DNA of 64,000 nucleotides from Caballeronia sp. NK8 (GCF_018408855.1 NZ_AP024322.1:2976001-3040000); one strand, 5' to 3'; counted from the first letter of the stretch, positions 37,688-47,075 are shown. Notes: a model not told the origin generated them from the sequence alone. Numbers and translations are program-made.

Positions 37688-38041
37688 TTGTCCAAAACGC
37701 TCGGCGATGCTTTCGAGGCTCACGCGCTCGAATTCCTGCAGCGGCGACGCATGCGCCTCGTCGCGCGCAACGTGACGTGCCGCGGCGGAGAGATCGATCT
37801 CGTCATGCTCGATGAACGCGGCGCGCTCGTATTCGTCGAAGTGCGTTCGAGGACGAGCCGCCGTTATGCGAACGCCGCCGCGAGCATCGATGCGAGAAAG
37901 CGCGCGCGTCTCGTGCATGCCGCGCAGCATTTTCTCGCGACGTGGCGCGGCGCGTTGCCCGCGTGCCGCTTCGATGTCGTCGCGTTCGATGCGGGCCGCA
38001 TCCACTGGATGCCCGATGCCTTTCGCGCCGACGAAGCATGA
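37688..38041 (+). CDS. yraN: YraN family (UPF0102) endonuclease-like protein
   Basis: A 117-aa restriction-endonuclease-fold protein of unknown substrate. The PD-(D/E)XK-like motif is [21 protein letters not shown] (Asp about 37, Glu about 51). The start is TTG 37688 because GGAGG lies four bases upstream and the sequence then runs [16 protein letters not shown] as in the family; the ATG at 37677 is out of frame. It lies next to diaA as in E. coli. Confidence 0.9.
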   Translation: MSKTLGDAFEAHALEFLQRRRMRLVARNVTCRGGEIDLVMLDERGALVFVEVRSRTSRRYANAAASIDARKRARLVHAAQHFLATWRGALPACRFDVVAFDAGRIHWMPDAFRADEA

Positions 38042-38144
38042 GCGCGGTTCATCGCAGGGTGCATGCGGTAAACTGCGCAACAACCGACGCTTTGAGCGTT
38101 CAAGCCACATACCGCCGCGCGCCGCGGCCTATGATCGAGAGTCG

Positions 38145-38732
38145 ATGTCAGTCGAACGTATTCAACAGCAATTCCGCGACAACGCGGCACTCACACTCGA
38201 AGCACTCGACGCGCTGGCGGTTCCGATCGCGGCCGCCATCGACACGCTGTTCGGCGCACTCGCCAATGGCAACAAGATTCTCGTATGCGGCAACGGCGGC
38301 TCGGCTGCCGACGCGCAACGCTTCGCCGCGCAACTGATCGGCCGCTTCGAGCGCGAGCGTCCCGGCTTGCCGGCCATTGCGCTTACGACTGATACATCGA
38401 TTCTCACGGCCATCGGCAATGACTATGCGTTCGAGCAGATCTTCTCGAACCAGGTCCGCGCGCTCGGTCAGGCGGGCGACGTGTTGCTTGCGATCAGCAC
38501 GTCGGGGAACTCCGTCAACGTGCTCGCGGCGATTCAGGAAGCGCACGAGCGCGAGATGATCGTGATCGCGCTGTTGGGCAAGGGCGGCGGCGCGATGTCC
38601 GACGTACTCGCCGATACCGACATCCATATCTGCGTGCCGTCCGATCGAACGGCGCGCATTCAGGAAGTCCATCTGCTGACCATTCACTGTCTGTGCGACG
38701 GCATCGATGCGATGCTGCTCGGAGACGACTGA
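38145..38732 (+). CDS. diaA: SIS-domain protein, DiaA/GmhA-like
   Basis: A 195-aa phosphosugar-isomerase-fold protein. The SIS domain has VCGNGGSAADAQRFAAQLIGRFE (about 48-70), ISTSGNSVNVLAAIQ (about 117) and the C-terminal HLLTIHCLCDGID. It matches both GmhA (heptose pathway) and its paralogue DiaA, which tetramerises and promotes DnaA binding at oriC. Context (yraN before, dolP after) favours DiaA. ATG 38145 begins MSVERIQQQF. Confidence 0.88.
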   Translation: MSVERIQQQFRDNAALTLEALDALAVPIAAAIDTLFGALANGNKILVCGNGGSAADAQRFAAQLIGRFERERPGLPAIALTTDTSILTAIGNDYAFEQIFSNQVRALGQAGDVLLAISTSGNSVNVLAAIQEAHEREMIVIALLGKGGGAMSDVLADTDIHICVPSDRTARIQEVHLLTIHCLCDGIDAMLLGDD

Positions 38733-38756
38733 AACTGACAAGGGGGAACGGAGTTG

Positions 38757-39569
38757 ATGAACAAGACACGCGTCAAGGCGACATTGGCCCAGGCCACGCT
38801 CGTGGTGAGCATGCTGTCGGGAGTTGCATTGACGTTGCAGGGCTGCGCCCTCGCGGTCGTCGGCGCGGCGGCTGGCGGAACGTTGATTGCCACGGATCGT
38901 CGCACGCTCGGCGCGCAGACGGAAGACCGCGAGATTCAGGTGAAGGCGCTTTCGCGGATCAACGAGAACGTGCCCGATACGGCGCATGTCAACGTGACGG
39001 TGTTCAACCGGCGCGTGCTGCTGACCGGCGAAGTGCCCGACGAAGCGTCGAAGCAGAAGGCCGAGGCGGTCGTGCGCGACATCAACAACGTGGGGAGCAT
39101 CGTCAACGAACTGGCGGTTCAGGGCGCGAGTTCGATTTCTTCGCGTGCCAACGACTCGTATCTCGAAGGCCGCGTGAAGACCGCGATGGTCGGCGAGAAG
39201 GACTTGCGCGCGAACTACTACAAGGTGGTGTGCGAGCGCGGCGTGGTCTATCTGATGGGCCTCGTCACGCAGGACGAGGGCGCGCATGGTGCGGATGTGG
39301 CCGCGCGCGTTCCGGGCGTCGAGCAGGTGGTGAAGGTGTTCCAGTACATCAAGCCTGAAGAGGCCAAGGCACTGGAAGCGGCGGCCGCATCTGATGCGAG
39401 CGCGGTGTCGGCGGCGAGCGCGCCGGCGGAGGCGACGGTCGGTACGGTGCCGGATTCGGGTGTGACGTCGCGTCCGCTGGATATGCAGTCGCCCGCGCCT
39501 GTGAAGAACTCGGATGTGCATCCGGGCAATCCGAATCCGGCTGCGGCTCCGGCTCCAGCGGTGAAATAA
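38757..39569 (+). CDS. dolP: BON-domain outer-membrane lipoprotein, DolP/YraP-like
   Basis: A 270-aa lipoprotein. The signal peptide ends in a lipobox (LTLQGC, Cys near residue 28). Two BON domains follow: about 50-115 (ALSRINENVPDTAHVNVTVFNRRVLLTG) and about 130-195 (VKTAMVGEKDLRANYYKVVCERGVVYLMG). The last 75 residues are an Ala/Pro-rich disordered tail. DolP keeps the outer membrane intact and supports septal wall remodelling. ATG 38757 is chosen with AGGGGGAA upstream; TTG 38754 is adjacent. The tail is longer than in E. coli. Confidence 0.9.
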   Translation: MNKTRVKATLAQATLVVSMLSGVALTLQGCALAVVGAAAGGTLIATDRRTLGAQTEDREIQVKALSRINENVPDTAHVNVTVFNRRVLLTGEVPDEASKQKAEAVVRDINNVGSIVNELAVQGASSISSRANDSYLEGRVKTAMVGEKDLRANYYKVVCERGVVYLMGLVTQDEGAHGADVAARVPGVEQVVKVFQYIKPEEAKALEAAAASDASAVSAASAPAEATVGTVPDSGVTSRPLDMQSPAPVKNSDVHPGNPNPAAAPAPAVK

Positions 39570-39571
39570 AT

Positions 39572-39910
39572 ATGGTGCGTGTGATTTTCGGCGCGTTGTG
39601 TATCGCCGTGTCTTTGGGCGTGTCGGCCGCGGAGCAGCCCGTTTCGCCGGCCAATGCGATGGCGATCGCGCGCAGCAATGCATGCATGGGCTGTCACGCG
39701 ATCGATCGCAAGCTCGTGGGGCCGTCGTTTCAGCAGATCGCGGAGAAGTACAAGGCCGATCCGCAGGCTAGCGCGAAGCTGGAAAAGAAGGTGAAGAATG
39801 GCGGTGCGGGGGTGTGGGGGGCGATTCCTATGCCGTCGCATCCCAGAATGAGCGATGCGGATATCAGGACCGTCGTCGCGTGGGTTTTGACGGGGGCGCC
39901 GGAGAAGTAG
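39572..39910 (+). CDS. Small c-type cytochrome
   Basis: A 112-aa periplasmic cytochrome of the c551/c552 type. The signal peptide spans about residues 1-20 (ending SLGVSAAEQ), the heme motif is CMGCH (about 38-42), and the axial Met lies in AIPMPSHPRM. It begins 2 bp after the dolP stop, so it is co-transcribed. Probable role: electron carrier to terminal oxidases or peroxidases. Confidence 0.9.
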   Translation: MVRVIFGALCIAVSLGVSAAEQPVSPANAMAIARSNACMGCHAIDRKLVGPSFQQIAEKYKADPQASAKLEKKVKNGGAGVWGAIPMPSHPRMSDADIRTVVAWVLTGAPEK

Positions 39911-39978
39911 GCGTCGAGCTGGATCGTCCGGGAGGCTTGCGTGTGGGCGATTTGGCTGTGGTAGAATTTTATCTCGTT

Positions 39979-40054
<76 letters not shown>

Positions 40055-40078
40055 AATTCAAGTCTGGTTAAGTCCAGC

Positions 40079-40122
40079 GAAGGCCGGAAAACCCTTATCC
40101 CATAAGGCTTCTGGCCTTTTTT
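40079..40122 (+). terminator. Terminator after tRNA-Ala
   Basis: AAGGCC (40080-40085) and GGCCTT (40113-40118) enclose an inner CCTTAT/ATAAGG stem, followed by a T run. Confidence 0.65.
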
Positions 40123-40218
40123 ACGTCCACGGTCGTCCAAAGACATCCAATGGAATCCTGAGATTTTTCGGGGCAGCATATGGGGCATCGGCCTCTGCCT
40201 CCAACTCAGGATGCCCCC

Positions 40219-41403
40219 ATGCCCCTCACCGACGTTGCTATCAGGAATGCACGGCCGACAGAGAAAACGCGGCGTCTCTGGGACGCTGGTGGGCTGTATC
40301 TCGAGATTACCACCAGCGGGTCGAAGCTCTGGCGTCTGAAGTACCGGTTCGATGGCAGGGAGAAGCGGCTGTCCTTTGGACGGTATCCGGAAGTCAGTCT
40401 GAAAGATGCACGGGAAAAGCGCGACGAGGCGCGCAAGCTGTTGGCGAACGATACGGACCCCAGCGAACACCGCAAGGCAGCCAGGACCGCCAGACTCGTC
40501 AGTGCAGCCAACAACTTCGAAGCAATTGCGCGTGAGTGGTTCGAGCGCATGATGGCCGACAAAGCCAAGTCGCACAAAGACAAGGTTATCGCGCGACTGG
40601 AGAACGACATTTTTCCATGGCTCGGCAGGCGGCCCATCGCGGACATCACGGCGCCCGAAATGCTCGCCTGCCTGCGGCGCATTGAGGCACGCGGCGCGCG
40701 TGATACGGCCCACCGTGCGCTGCAGAACTGCTCGGCAGTCTTCCGGTACGCGGTGATTACCGGCAAGGCCGTCAGTAATCCCACTGAGCATCTCAGAGGT
40801 GCCCTGCCGCCGGCGAGGCCAGGCCACTTTGCAGCTGTCACGGAACCCGAGAAAGTCGGGCCGCTGTTGCGCAAAATGGATGAAGTGAATGCGACCTTTC
40901 CTGTTCAGTGCGCGCTCAGGCTTGCGCCATATCTGTTCTGCCGGCCAGTCGAGTTACGGACGATGCGCTGGAATGAGGTGCATCTCGACGAAGCAGAATG
41001 GCGCTACATCGTTGGCAAGACGCAAACACCCCATCTTGTCCCGCTCGCATCCCAAGCCGTTGCCATCCTGCGTGAACTGCAGCCGATGACGGGACGATGG
41101 GACTACGTTTTTCCGGGCAGACACGACAAGAAGCAGCCGATGTCGAGCAACACGGTGAATGTGGCGTTGAAGCGGGCTGGCATCAGCACCCGTGATGAGC
41201 AGACGGGACACGGCTTCAGGGCGATGGCTCGGACCATCCTGCACGAGCGGCTGGGTATCCGGCCGGAAGTCATTGAACACCAGCTCGCGCACAGCGTCCC
41301 AGACCCGCTCGGTACGGCCTACAACCGGACGAAGTTTTTAGATGAACGGAGAAAAATGATGCAGGAATGGGCGGACTATTTGGATAAGTTGCGCGAAAAC
41401 TAG
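40219..41403 (+). CDS. P4-type tyrosine integrase (copy 1)
   Basis: A 394-aa site-specific recombinase. The N-terminal DUF4102 arm-binding domain is about 1-90 (PLTDVAIRNARPTEKTRRLWD), the core-binding domain about 100-190, and the catalytic domain has RPVELRTMRW (first Arg), HGFRAM (His-x-x-Arg), HQLAHSVPD and the nucleophile Tyr in TAYNRTKF. ATG 40219 is preferred to the earlier in-frame start at 40180. It lies next to the tRNA it presumably uses. It is closely similar to the second integrase at 44254-45507 through the whole core and catalytic region. Confidence 0.93.
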   Translation: MPLTDVAIRNARPTEKTRRLWDAGGLYLEITTSGSKLWRLKYRFDGREKRLSFGRYPEVSLKDAREKRDEARKLLANDTDPSEHRKAARTARLVSAANNFEAIAREWFERMMADKAKSHKDKVIARLENDIFPWLGRRPIADITAPEMLACLRRIEARGARDTAHRALQNCSAVFRYAVITGKAVSNPTEHLRGALPPARPGHFAAVTEPEKVGPLLRKMDEVNATFPVQCALRLAPYLFCRPVELRTMRWNEVHLDEAEWRYIVGKTQTPHLVPLASQAVAILRELQPMTGRWDYVFPGRHDKKQPMSSNTVNVALKRAGISTRDEQTGHGFRAMARTILHERLGIRPEVIEHQLAHSVPDPLGTAYNRTKFLDERRKMMQEWADYLDKLREN

Positions 41404-41487
41404 AACGGTTGCGCAATTAATTGCCAAAAAAGTGCTTGACGACGCATTTAAAGGCAAGCAATACTTCGTCCGTCGTCGATGTACGAC

Positions 41488-41516
41488 AGCTGCCGGCAAG
41501 CCCTGCCCCGGCAGCT
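41488..41516 (+). terminator. Hairpin after integrase copy 1, repeated after copy 2
   Basis: AGCTGCCGG and CCGGCAGCT form a 9-bp stem. The same arms occur after the second integrase (45534-45562). It may act as a terminator or attenuator between int and alpA. Confidence 0.5.
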
Positions 41517-41604
41517 TTGTTTGAGGAATCTATTGAGGCAGTATCCCCACGCTCAGGTGTGGATTGAGGACATATCTCCAGGGGCGTTATTTGGAGATGG
41601 TCAC

Positions 41605-41742
41605 ATGCAAAATCAGCGTGACTTTGTTGTTCGCCAGCCCAATGTGGTGGCGCTTTTTCCTGTTCAGCATCCGGTTGCGATTGAGCGCCGTGCTCACAGT
41701 CAGCTCACTAGAGAACGACAATTATCTTGGCCGGTCCTTTGA
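41605..41742 (+). pseudogene. AlpA-family regulator remnant, cut by IS21
   Basis: It starts like the intact alpA at 45647 (here MQNQRDFVVRQPNVVALFPV, there MQTQHDLLLRLPEVLARIPV) and has GGAG upstream. After FPV the sequence loses the SRATW helix and all similarity, suggesting a frameshift or deletion, and the left end of the IS21 element begins at about 41716. AlpA proteins activate excision or integrase genes of P4-like islands. Confidence 0.6.
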
Positions 41743-41867
41743 CAGTTACCTTGGCCGGTGGTGAGGAGTCGAAGGCGGCGTAGCCGCCGGAGACGACGAA
41801 CTACCGGCGGCGCCGGAGTAACGGGGTTTTACGATGGCTGATCGCGTCGAACAAGAAGCGAACAGCC

Positions 41868-43367
41868 ATGCCTGGAACCTACGTGACGGACCAGCAGGTC
41901 CGACTCTATATGAGTAAGCGCAAACATCACACTCAGGAAGTCGCCGCGGCGATGGCGGGCATGAGCGTTCGCACGGCCCGGCGCATCGAGCATGAGGGCC
42001 GTCTGCCGTCGCAGAAGCCATCACGCGCGTGGCGTACACGTCACGATCCGTTCGCGGAAGTTTGGGAGAGCGAGGTCGTGCCATTGCTGCGCCACGCGCC
42101 CCGGCTCAAGGCCATCACGTTGCTGTGCAAGCTGCAGGAGGCGCATCCGGGCCTCTTCCCTGACAGCATGCGGCGTACGCTCGAGCGGCGCGTCAGCCAA
42201 TGGCGCGCACTCGAGGGCCCTGGCAAGGAGATCTTCTTCCCGCAGCAGCACTTGCCCGGCGTGCAGGGGCTCTCGGACTTTACCGACATGCGGGATCTGC
42301 GCGTGACGGTCGCCGGTGCGCCCCTCGATCACCGGCTCTATCACTTCGTGCTCGCGTTCTCGCACTGGGAATATGCCTATGTCGTCGAAGGTGGCGAGAG
42401 CTTCGAGGCCCTCTCCACCGGATTACAGAACGCGCTGTGGCAAGCCGGCGGCTGCCCGCATGAGCATCGCACCGACAGCCTATCGGCAGCGTTCAAGAAT
42501 TTGCAGACTGAAGAGGACTTCACGGCTCGCTATGACGCACTGCTGGTGCATTACGGCATGGCCGGCACGCGCAATAACGTCGGCGTGGCCCATGAGAACG
42601 GTAGTGTGGAATCCTCGCACCGCCATCTGAAGGAGGCGATCGACCAAGCGCTGATGCTGCGTGGCCATCGCGACTTCGACGATCGGGCTGCCTATGACGC
42701 GTTTGTTCGCGACGTCGTCATGCGCCGTAACCGCCGTAACGCAGCGGCGTTTAACGCTGAGCGCGAACATTTGCAGGATTTGCCCGCACATCGCACGACC
42801 GACTTCATCGAAGAGGAAGCACGCGTGACACGCTGTGGCACCTTCACCGTGCGGGGCATTCTCTACAGCGCGCCGTCGCGCCTGATTGGTCACCGTCTGA
42901 AGGTGCGCGTCTATGCCGATCACCTCGACTGCTATCTGTCCGGCGCGCTCGTGCACAGCACAGCACGGGGCTCGCATGCGGCCAATAGCCGCCGTCGCAA
43001 GCTCGACTACCGGCACTTCATTGAGGCGCTCAAGCGCAAGCCCCAGGCGTTCAAGGGGCTAGCGTTTCGCGACGACTTGTTTCCGCGCGAGGCGTACCGC
43101 CGGACGTGGGAGCGGCTTGAGGCTCGGCTCACGCAGCGCGAAGCCTGCAAGACCATGGTCGGCTTACTGGAACTGGCCGCGAATCACGGAGTCGAGGCCG
43201 TTCTTGCTGAGCGGCTCGAGGCGTTGCTCGCCGCTGGCGAGCTGCCCGATCTCGAGCAACTACAGAATGAATTTGCGCCGCGGCAGGCGCAATGCCCAGA
43301 CGTGGCTGTGGACATGCCGACGGCCGCTCTCTATGACACGCTGCTTGGCGAGGAGGCATCGGTATGA
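41868..43367 (+). CDS. istA: IS21 transposase IstA
   Basis: A 499-aa DDE transposase. The N-terminal helix-turn-helix (TQEVAAAMAGMSVRTARRIE, about residues 25-44) binds the ends. In the catalytic core, Asp in LSDFTDMRDL, Asp in EHRTDSLSAAF and Glu in HENGSVESSHRHLKEA give the DDE triad. The C-terminal domain carries RLIGHRLKVRVYADHL. The stop overlaps the istB start (ATGA). It appears full length and probably active. Confidence 0.95.
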   Translation: MPGTYVTDQQVRLYMSKRKHHTQEVAAAMAGMSVRTARRIEHEGRLPSQKPSRAWRTRHDPFAEVWESEVVPLLRHAPRLKAITLLCKLQEAHPGLFPDSMRRTLERRVSQWRALEGPGKEIFFPQQHLPGVQGLSDFTDMRDLRVTVAGAPLDHRLYHFVLAFSHWEYAYVVEGGESFEALSTGLQNALWQAGGCPHEHRTDSLSAAFKNLQTEEDFTARYDALLVHYGMAGTRNNVGVAHENGSVESSHRHLKEAIDQALMLRGHRDFDDRAAYDAFVRDVVMRRNRRNAAAFNAEREHLQDLPAHRTTDFIEEEARVTRCGTFTVRGILYSAPSRLIGHRLKVRVYADHLDCYLSGALVHSTARGSHAANSRRRKLDYRHFIEALKRKPQAFKGLAFRDDLFPREAYRRTWERLEARLTQREACKTMVGLLELAANHGVEAVLAERLEALLAAGELPDLEQLQNEFAPRQAQCPDVAVDMPTAALYDTLLGEEASV

Positions 43368-44185
43368 ACGCGCCCGCAATTTACGATGCCGCCCGTATGG
43401 GGCTGATGCTCACCGAGTTGCGCTTGCCGACGATCGCGCGGCTATGGTCCGAGTTCACACAGCGCTCCGACAAGGAAGGCTGGCCATCGACGCGCCTGCT
43501 CGGCGCGCTGCTCGAGCACGAACTGGCCGAGCGCGCGAAACGGCGCATCGAGCGGCATCGCGTCGAATCGCATTTGGACCCAAGCAAGACGCTCGAGGCC
43601 TTCGACTTCGGCTTGGTACCAATGGTGTCCAAGGCACATGTAATGGCGCTCGCGAGCGGCGACTCGTGGCTCGAGAAAGGCGCCACGATCCTGCTGTTTG
43701 GGCCACCGGGTGCCGGGAAGAGCCATTTAGGCTCCGGCATTGGTCATGCGCTGATCGACGCCGGGTACCGGGTGCTGTTCACACGCACCGGCGAAATCGT
43801 GCAGAAGCTGCAGGCGGCACGCCAAAGCCTGCAGTTGCCATCGATGCTCGCCAAGCTCGATCACTTCGATCTGATCATCCTCGATGACCTGTCGTACGTC
43901 AGAAAGGACCAGGCCGAAACGAGCGTGCTGTTCGAATTGATTGCGGAAAGATACGAGCGTCGAAGCCTTCTCATCACGGCCAACGCCGCGTTCTCCGGCT
44001 GGAATGATGTCTTCCCCGATCCCTCAATGACGGTCGCCGCCATCGACCGACTGGTGCATCACTCGACGATCTTCGAGCTGAACGTGGAGAGCTACCGGCG
44101 TCGCAGTGCCGATGACAACAAGCGCGCGCGGCGGCGTCAATTACCCCACCCCGAATCGGAAGGAGCGACAACTATGCCGAGCTGA
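43364..44185 (+). CDS. istB: IS21 helper ATPase IstB
   Basis: A 273-aa AAA+ ATPase needed for IS21 transposition and target choice. Walker A is LLFGPPGAGKSHLG (about 106-119), Walker B is LIILDDLSYVRKDQ (about 171-184), and sensor region LLITANAAFSGWNDVFPD. Translationally coupled to istA. Full length. Confidence 0.95.
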   Translation: MNAPAIYDAARMGLMLTELRLPTIARLWSEFTQRSDKEGWPSTRLLGALLEHELAERAKRRIERHRVESHLDPSKTLEAFDFGLVPMVSKAHVMALASGDSWLEKGATILLFGPPGAGKSHLGSGIGHALIDAGYRVLFTRTGEIVQKLQAARQSLQLPSMLAKLDHFDLIILDDLSYVRKDQAETSVLFELIAERYERRSLLITANAAFSGWNDVFPDPSMTVAAIDRLVHHSTIFELNVESYRRRSADDNKRARRRQLPHPESEGATTMPS

Positions 44186-44253
44186 GCAGCGACAACTAAC
44201 CCCGTCGACCGGCCAAGATAGTTGTCGCCCGGGCGGCCATCGTAATTGACAAT

Positions 44254-45507
44254 CTACAGCTCACGGACATCGCCATCAAGAACGCGAAGCCGCGTGGCAA
44301 GAGCTATCGCCTGTACGATACCGGCAGCCTGTATCTCGAAGTCTTTCCGAACGGTTCGAAGCTTTGGCGCTGGAAGTATCGCTTTCAAGGCAAGGAAAAG
44401 CGGCTGGCGCTGGGAGCATATGGAACGTCGGACGCAAGTGTCGGGCTGAGCGATGCACGCGCAAGGCGAGACGACGCACGCAAGCTGCTGAGAACTGGCA
44501 TTGACCCCAATGCAAACAAACGGCTGGTCGCGACCGCGAGGAAACTTGAGGCAGCTAGCACTTTCGAGGCTGTTGCCCGCGACTGGTACGAAAAGAGGAT
44601 GTCGGAAAAAGCCGAGTCCCACCGAGTGAAGGTCAAGGCGCGACTGGAGAACGACCTCATTCCATGGCTAGGCAAGCAGGCGGTTACGGACATTACGGCG
44701 CCCGACATTCTGGCGTGCCTGCGACGTATCGAGGACCGGGGCGCACGAGATACGGCACACCGTGCGCTACAGAATTGCTCCGCGGTGTTTTCATACGCTA
44801 TATCGACTGGTCTGGCCCGGGACAATCCCGCCGCTCACATGAAAGGTGCGTTGCGACCAGCAAAGCCCGGCCACTTTGCCGCCATCACGGAACCGAGCGA
44901 CGTGGGCCAGCTGCTGCGTAGGATGGATGCGGTTAGCGCCACGCTTCCAGTCAAGTGTGCGCTGCGGCTAGTCCCATATCTGTTCTGCCGGCCAGGAGAA
45001 CTGCGGGCAATGCGGTGGAACGAAGTCCATCTCGACGCAGCCCAATGGCGGTACGTTGCGAGTAAAACCGGGACAGACCATATCGTCGCGCTTCCGAAGC
45101 AGGCGGTAGCTCTCCTGCGCGAGCTATATCCCTTGACGGGGCGAGGGGAGTTTGTCTTTCCCGGTAGGGACGATAAATCGCAACCAATGTCGAATGCCAG
45201 CATGAATAGGGCTTTGCAGCGCGCTGGTATTAACACTCGGGAAGAGCACACCGGACATGGATTCCGTGCGATGGCTCGCACCATACTCCATGAATGTTTG
45301 GGCGTCGAGTCAGACGTCATTGAGCTCCAGCTGGCACACCGTGTCCCTGATGTGTTGGGGCGAGCGTATAACCGCACACAGTTTCTGAACGCCCGCAAAA
45401 AAATGATGCAGCAGTGGGCAGACTACCTGGACCGGCTACGCGACGGTGTCGAGCCGGAAGCGGCGGCCGAACCCCGGCTGCTTATCGGGCCCCGCGAGGG
45501 CAGGTGA
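44254..45507 (+). pseudogene. P4-type tyrosine integrase (copy 2), start codon lost beside the IS
   Basis: Homologous to copy 1 from the N-terminal LTDIAIKNAKPRGKSYRLYD onward and complete to the end (RPGELRAMRW, HGFRAM, QLAHRVPD, RAYNRTQF). The codons before the Leu-Thr-Asp start are CTA CAG, and no ATG, GTG or TTG lies between the in-frame TAA at 44197 and ATG 44599. The original start seems to have been removed when the IS inserted 27 bp away. Translation from 44599 would give 302 aa, with core-binding and catalytic domains but no arm-binding domain. Confidence 0.8.
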
Positions 45508-45533
45508 CTCATCTCGGGGTTTGATTGAATAAC

Positions 45534-45562
45534 AGCTGCCGGTAAGCCCGCCTCCGGCAGCT
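45534..45562 (+). terminator. Hairpin after integrase copy 2
   Basis: AGCTGCCGG and CCGGCAGCT, the same stem arms as at 41488-41516. The TGGATTGAGG that follows at 45601 also recurs at 41560, so the int-hairpin-alpA module is duplicated. Confidence 0.5.
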
Positions 45563-45646
45563 TGAGCAAAAAGCAAGGCAGTCACTTCGCGACCGACTCG
45601 TGGATTGAGGTATTGCCTCGGGTGCAAATTTTTTTGGAGTTGATTT

Positions 45647-45850
45647 ATGCAAACTCAGCATGACTTACTATTGCGTCTGCCGGAAGTGCTGGCGCGCATT
45701 CCAGTTTCACGTGCAACCTGGTACGCAGGGGTGAAAAGTGGCCGCTATCCCAAGCCTGTTTCACTCGGCCCGCGGTGTGTCGCGTGGAAGGCGAGCGAAA
45801 TTCAGCAACTGGTTACACGAGGTGCGCGGGACGCTTCCTCAGCGGACTAG
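45647..45850 (+). CDS. AlpA-family excisionase/regulator
   Basis: A 67-aa winged helix-turn-helix protein of the AlpA/Xis type. LRLPEVLARIPVSRATWYAGVKSGRYPKP (given as two parts, residues about 9-22 and 23-37) carries the DNA-recognition helix, followed by WKASEIQQLV. GGAG lies before ATG 45647. It directly follows the integrase, as in many P4-like islands, where it controls excision. Confidence 0.88.
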   Translation: MQTQHDLLLRLPEVLARIPVSRATWYAGVKSGRYPKPVSLGPRCVAWKASEIQQLVTRGARDASSAD

Positions 45851-46307
45851 TATGTTTCGATGCCGTGGGACTGGACGTCGATTCCGTCGTTGCGTTCAGT
45901 CCTGTTATCAACTGCCGAGTCTGCTCGAAAATACGAGAATAGCTGCTCACGGCGCTTTGATGAAGCAAGCGGCGCAGGTATCTGAAGTTCGGCGTAATTC
46001 GGTAAAGGGAGATATTTGGGCAGACGGTTTGCCGCGGTCGCTCTAACGGGTGTAATTTGCGCGATGTCGCGTACAAACAACGCGATGTGGCCGAGCGGCT
46101 TTATGCACTCTCCGGCTATGAGTCACACAGGCGCAATTTCAAGGCTAGCCGTATTCGTGCGTTGGAGAAACTCAATGGCAGGGAAACGCCTCTGTGTAGC
46201 AGAGTAGCGACCTACCACTTCAACCAGGACAGAAAGATTTACGTTATCCGTAGCGAACTGCGCGCGGCCGTCGTAAATTGAATGCTTGTGGCGTCCTGCG
46301 GCGTAAA
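45851..46307 (+). other. Region between alpA and the defence operon
   Basis: About 457 bp. A 74-codon plus-strand frame (TTG 46057 to 46281, containing RDVAERLYALSGYESHRRNFK) has the look of real protein but no ribosome-binding site and no recognised family. It may be a gene remnant. It runs convergent to the HNH gene. Nothing else is evident. Confidence 0.3.
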
Positions 46308-47048
46308 TCAAGGCATGCGTACTTTAGAAGAGTCGGCTTTGCGAAATTCGTTGTTGTGGTGAAACGCCAAGTAGGGTGCGTGGGATGTCCTTAGGTCACG
46401 AATTGCCCAGTTTTCCGAAACTCCCAATTGAGCTCTCGCGGAAAGGGGGAGTAACTCCGATACGAGCAGGGTCCCTTGGCCCGAGAAAGAAATCCAGCCA
46501 CCATCGAACAATGCATCAATGTGCGGCGCAAGCAGGAGTCCGTTGAATACGTCGAGTCTCTCGTCGTCGTTCACACATTTGGCCCAAGGTTTGATGTGTG
46601 AGGCGCGGAGCAAAGGAAGTACGGCGAGGCCCGTGACGCAACAACGCCCCTGCCAATAATCCATCTGCGCATTTCTAAAAAGTTCTTGCCCCACACGTTG
46701 TATTACTAGGCGTTCGGCCTCGGTGGACTGCGGCAGATGCTCCTTTGCGCGTCGGAACTGGTCCGCCACACGGTTGGGCATAGTAGTTGCAATGGCTGAA
46801 GCGCGTTGCAGTGTGGCGTAGAGCTGGTCAAGGTCAGGCACTGCGACAATATTGCCATCACCGCTACCAAATAGGGCCGGAACCGATGCCGAAATCCGAA
46901 ATCCGCCTTCCTCGGCATGCACAGTTAGCGCTTCGGGAAACTGCGCAGACCGCAGCTCCAGACCGCCATCTTTTAGTAGAACCGGCGTGCGCTCGAAGCC
47001 GCAATCTGTGGCAGCCTTCTCAAGTCGCAGGCGTTCTAGCGGCGTCAT
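46308..47048 (-). CDS. HNH endonuclease, last gene of the defence operon
   Basis: A 246-aa protein. The C-terminal HNH domain is CCVTGLAVLPLLRASHIKPW (about residues 135-154), then LDVFNGLLLAPHIDALFDGG with the metal-binding Asn and His. This is the HNH_2-type domain seen in stand-alone restriction endonucleases. The N-terminal 100 residues are of unknown fold and could be a recognition domain. It lies 27 bp after the RNA-ligase-like gene. Probably a nuclease effector of the operon, though it could also be independent cargo. Confidence 0.85.
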   Translation of the reverse strand: MTPLERLRLEKAATDCGFERTPVLLKDGGLELRSAQFPEALTVHAEEGGFRISASVPALFGSGDGNIVAVPDLDQLYATLQRASAIATTMPNRVADQFRRAKEHLPQSTEAERLVIQRVGQELFRNAQMDYWQGRCCVTGLAVLPLLRASHIKPWAKCVNDDERLDVFNGLLLAPHIDALFDGGWISFSGQGTLLVSELLPLSARAQLGVSENWAIRDLRTSHAPYLAFHHNNEFRKADSSKVRMP

Positions 47049-47075
47049 GCCATGTCCCCTGATAACCTGTATCGG

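Larger units (their letters stand above)
41716..44227 (+). mobile_element. IS21-family insertion sequence
   Basis: About 2.5 kb with istA and istB in the standard ATGA-overlapping order. Terminal inverted repeats: CGACAATTATCTTGGCCGGTC (41716-41736) and the complement of 44207-44227, 20 of 21 bases identical. A related internal repeat, ACAGTTACCTTGGCCGGTGG (41742-41761), fits the multiple terminal repeats of IS21 elements. No target duplication is visible: the flanks GAGAA and CCCGG differ, suggesting a deletion or recombination at the insertion. Confidence 0.9.

Noticed and set aside
42405..42425. Second copy of the tRNA-Ala 3' end (attR) at CCTCTCCACCG
   Set aside because: Only about ten bases match and it lies inside istA coding sequence.
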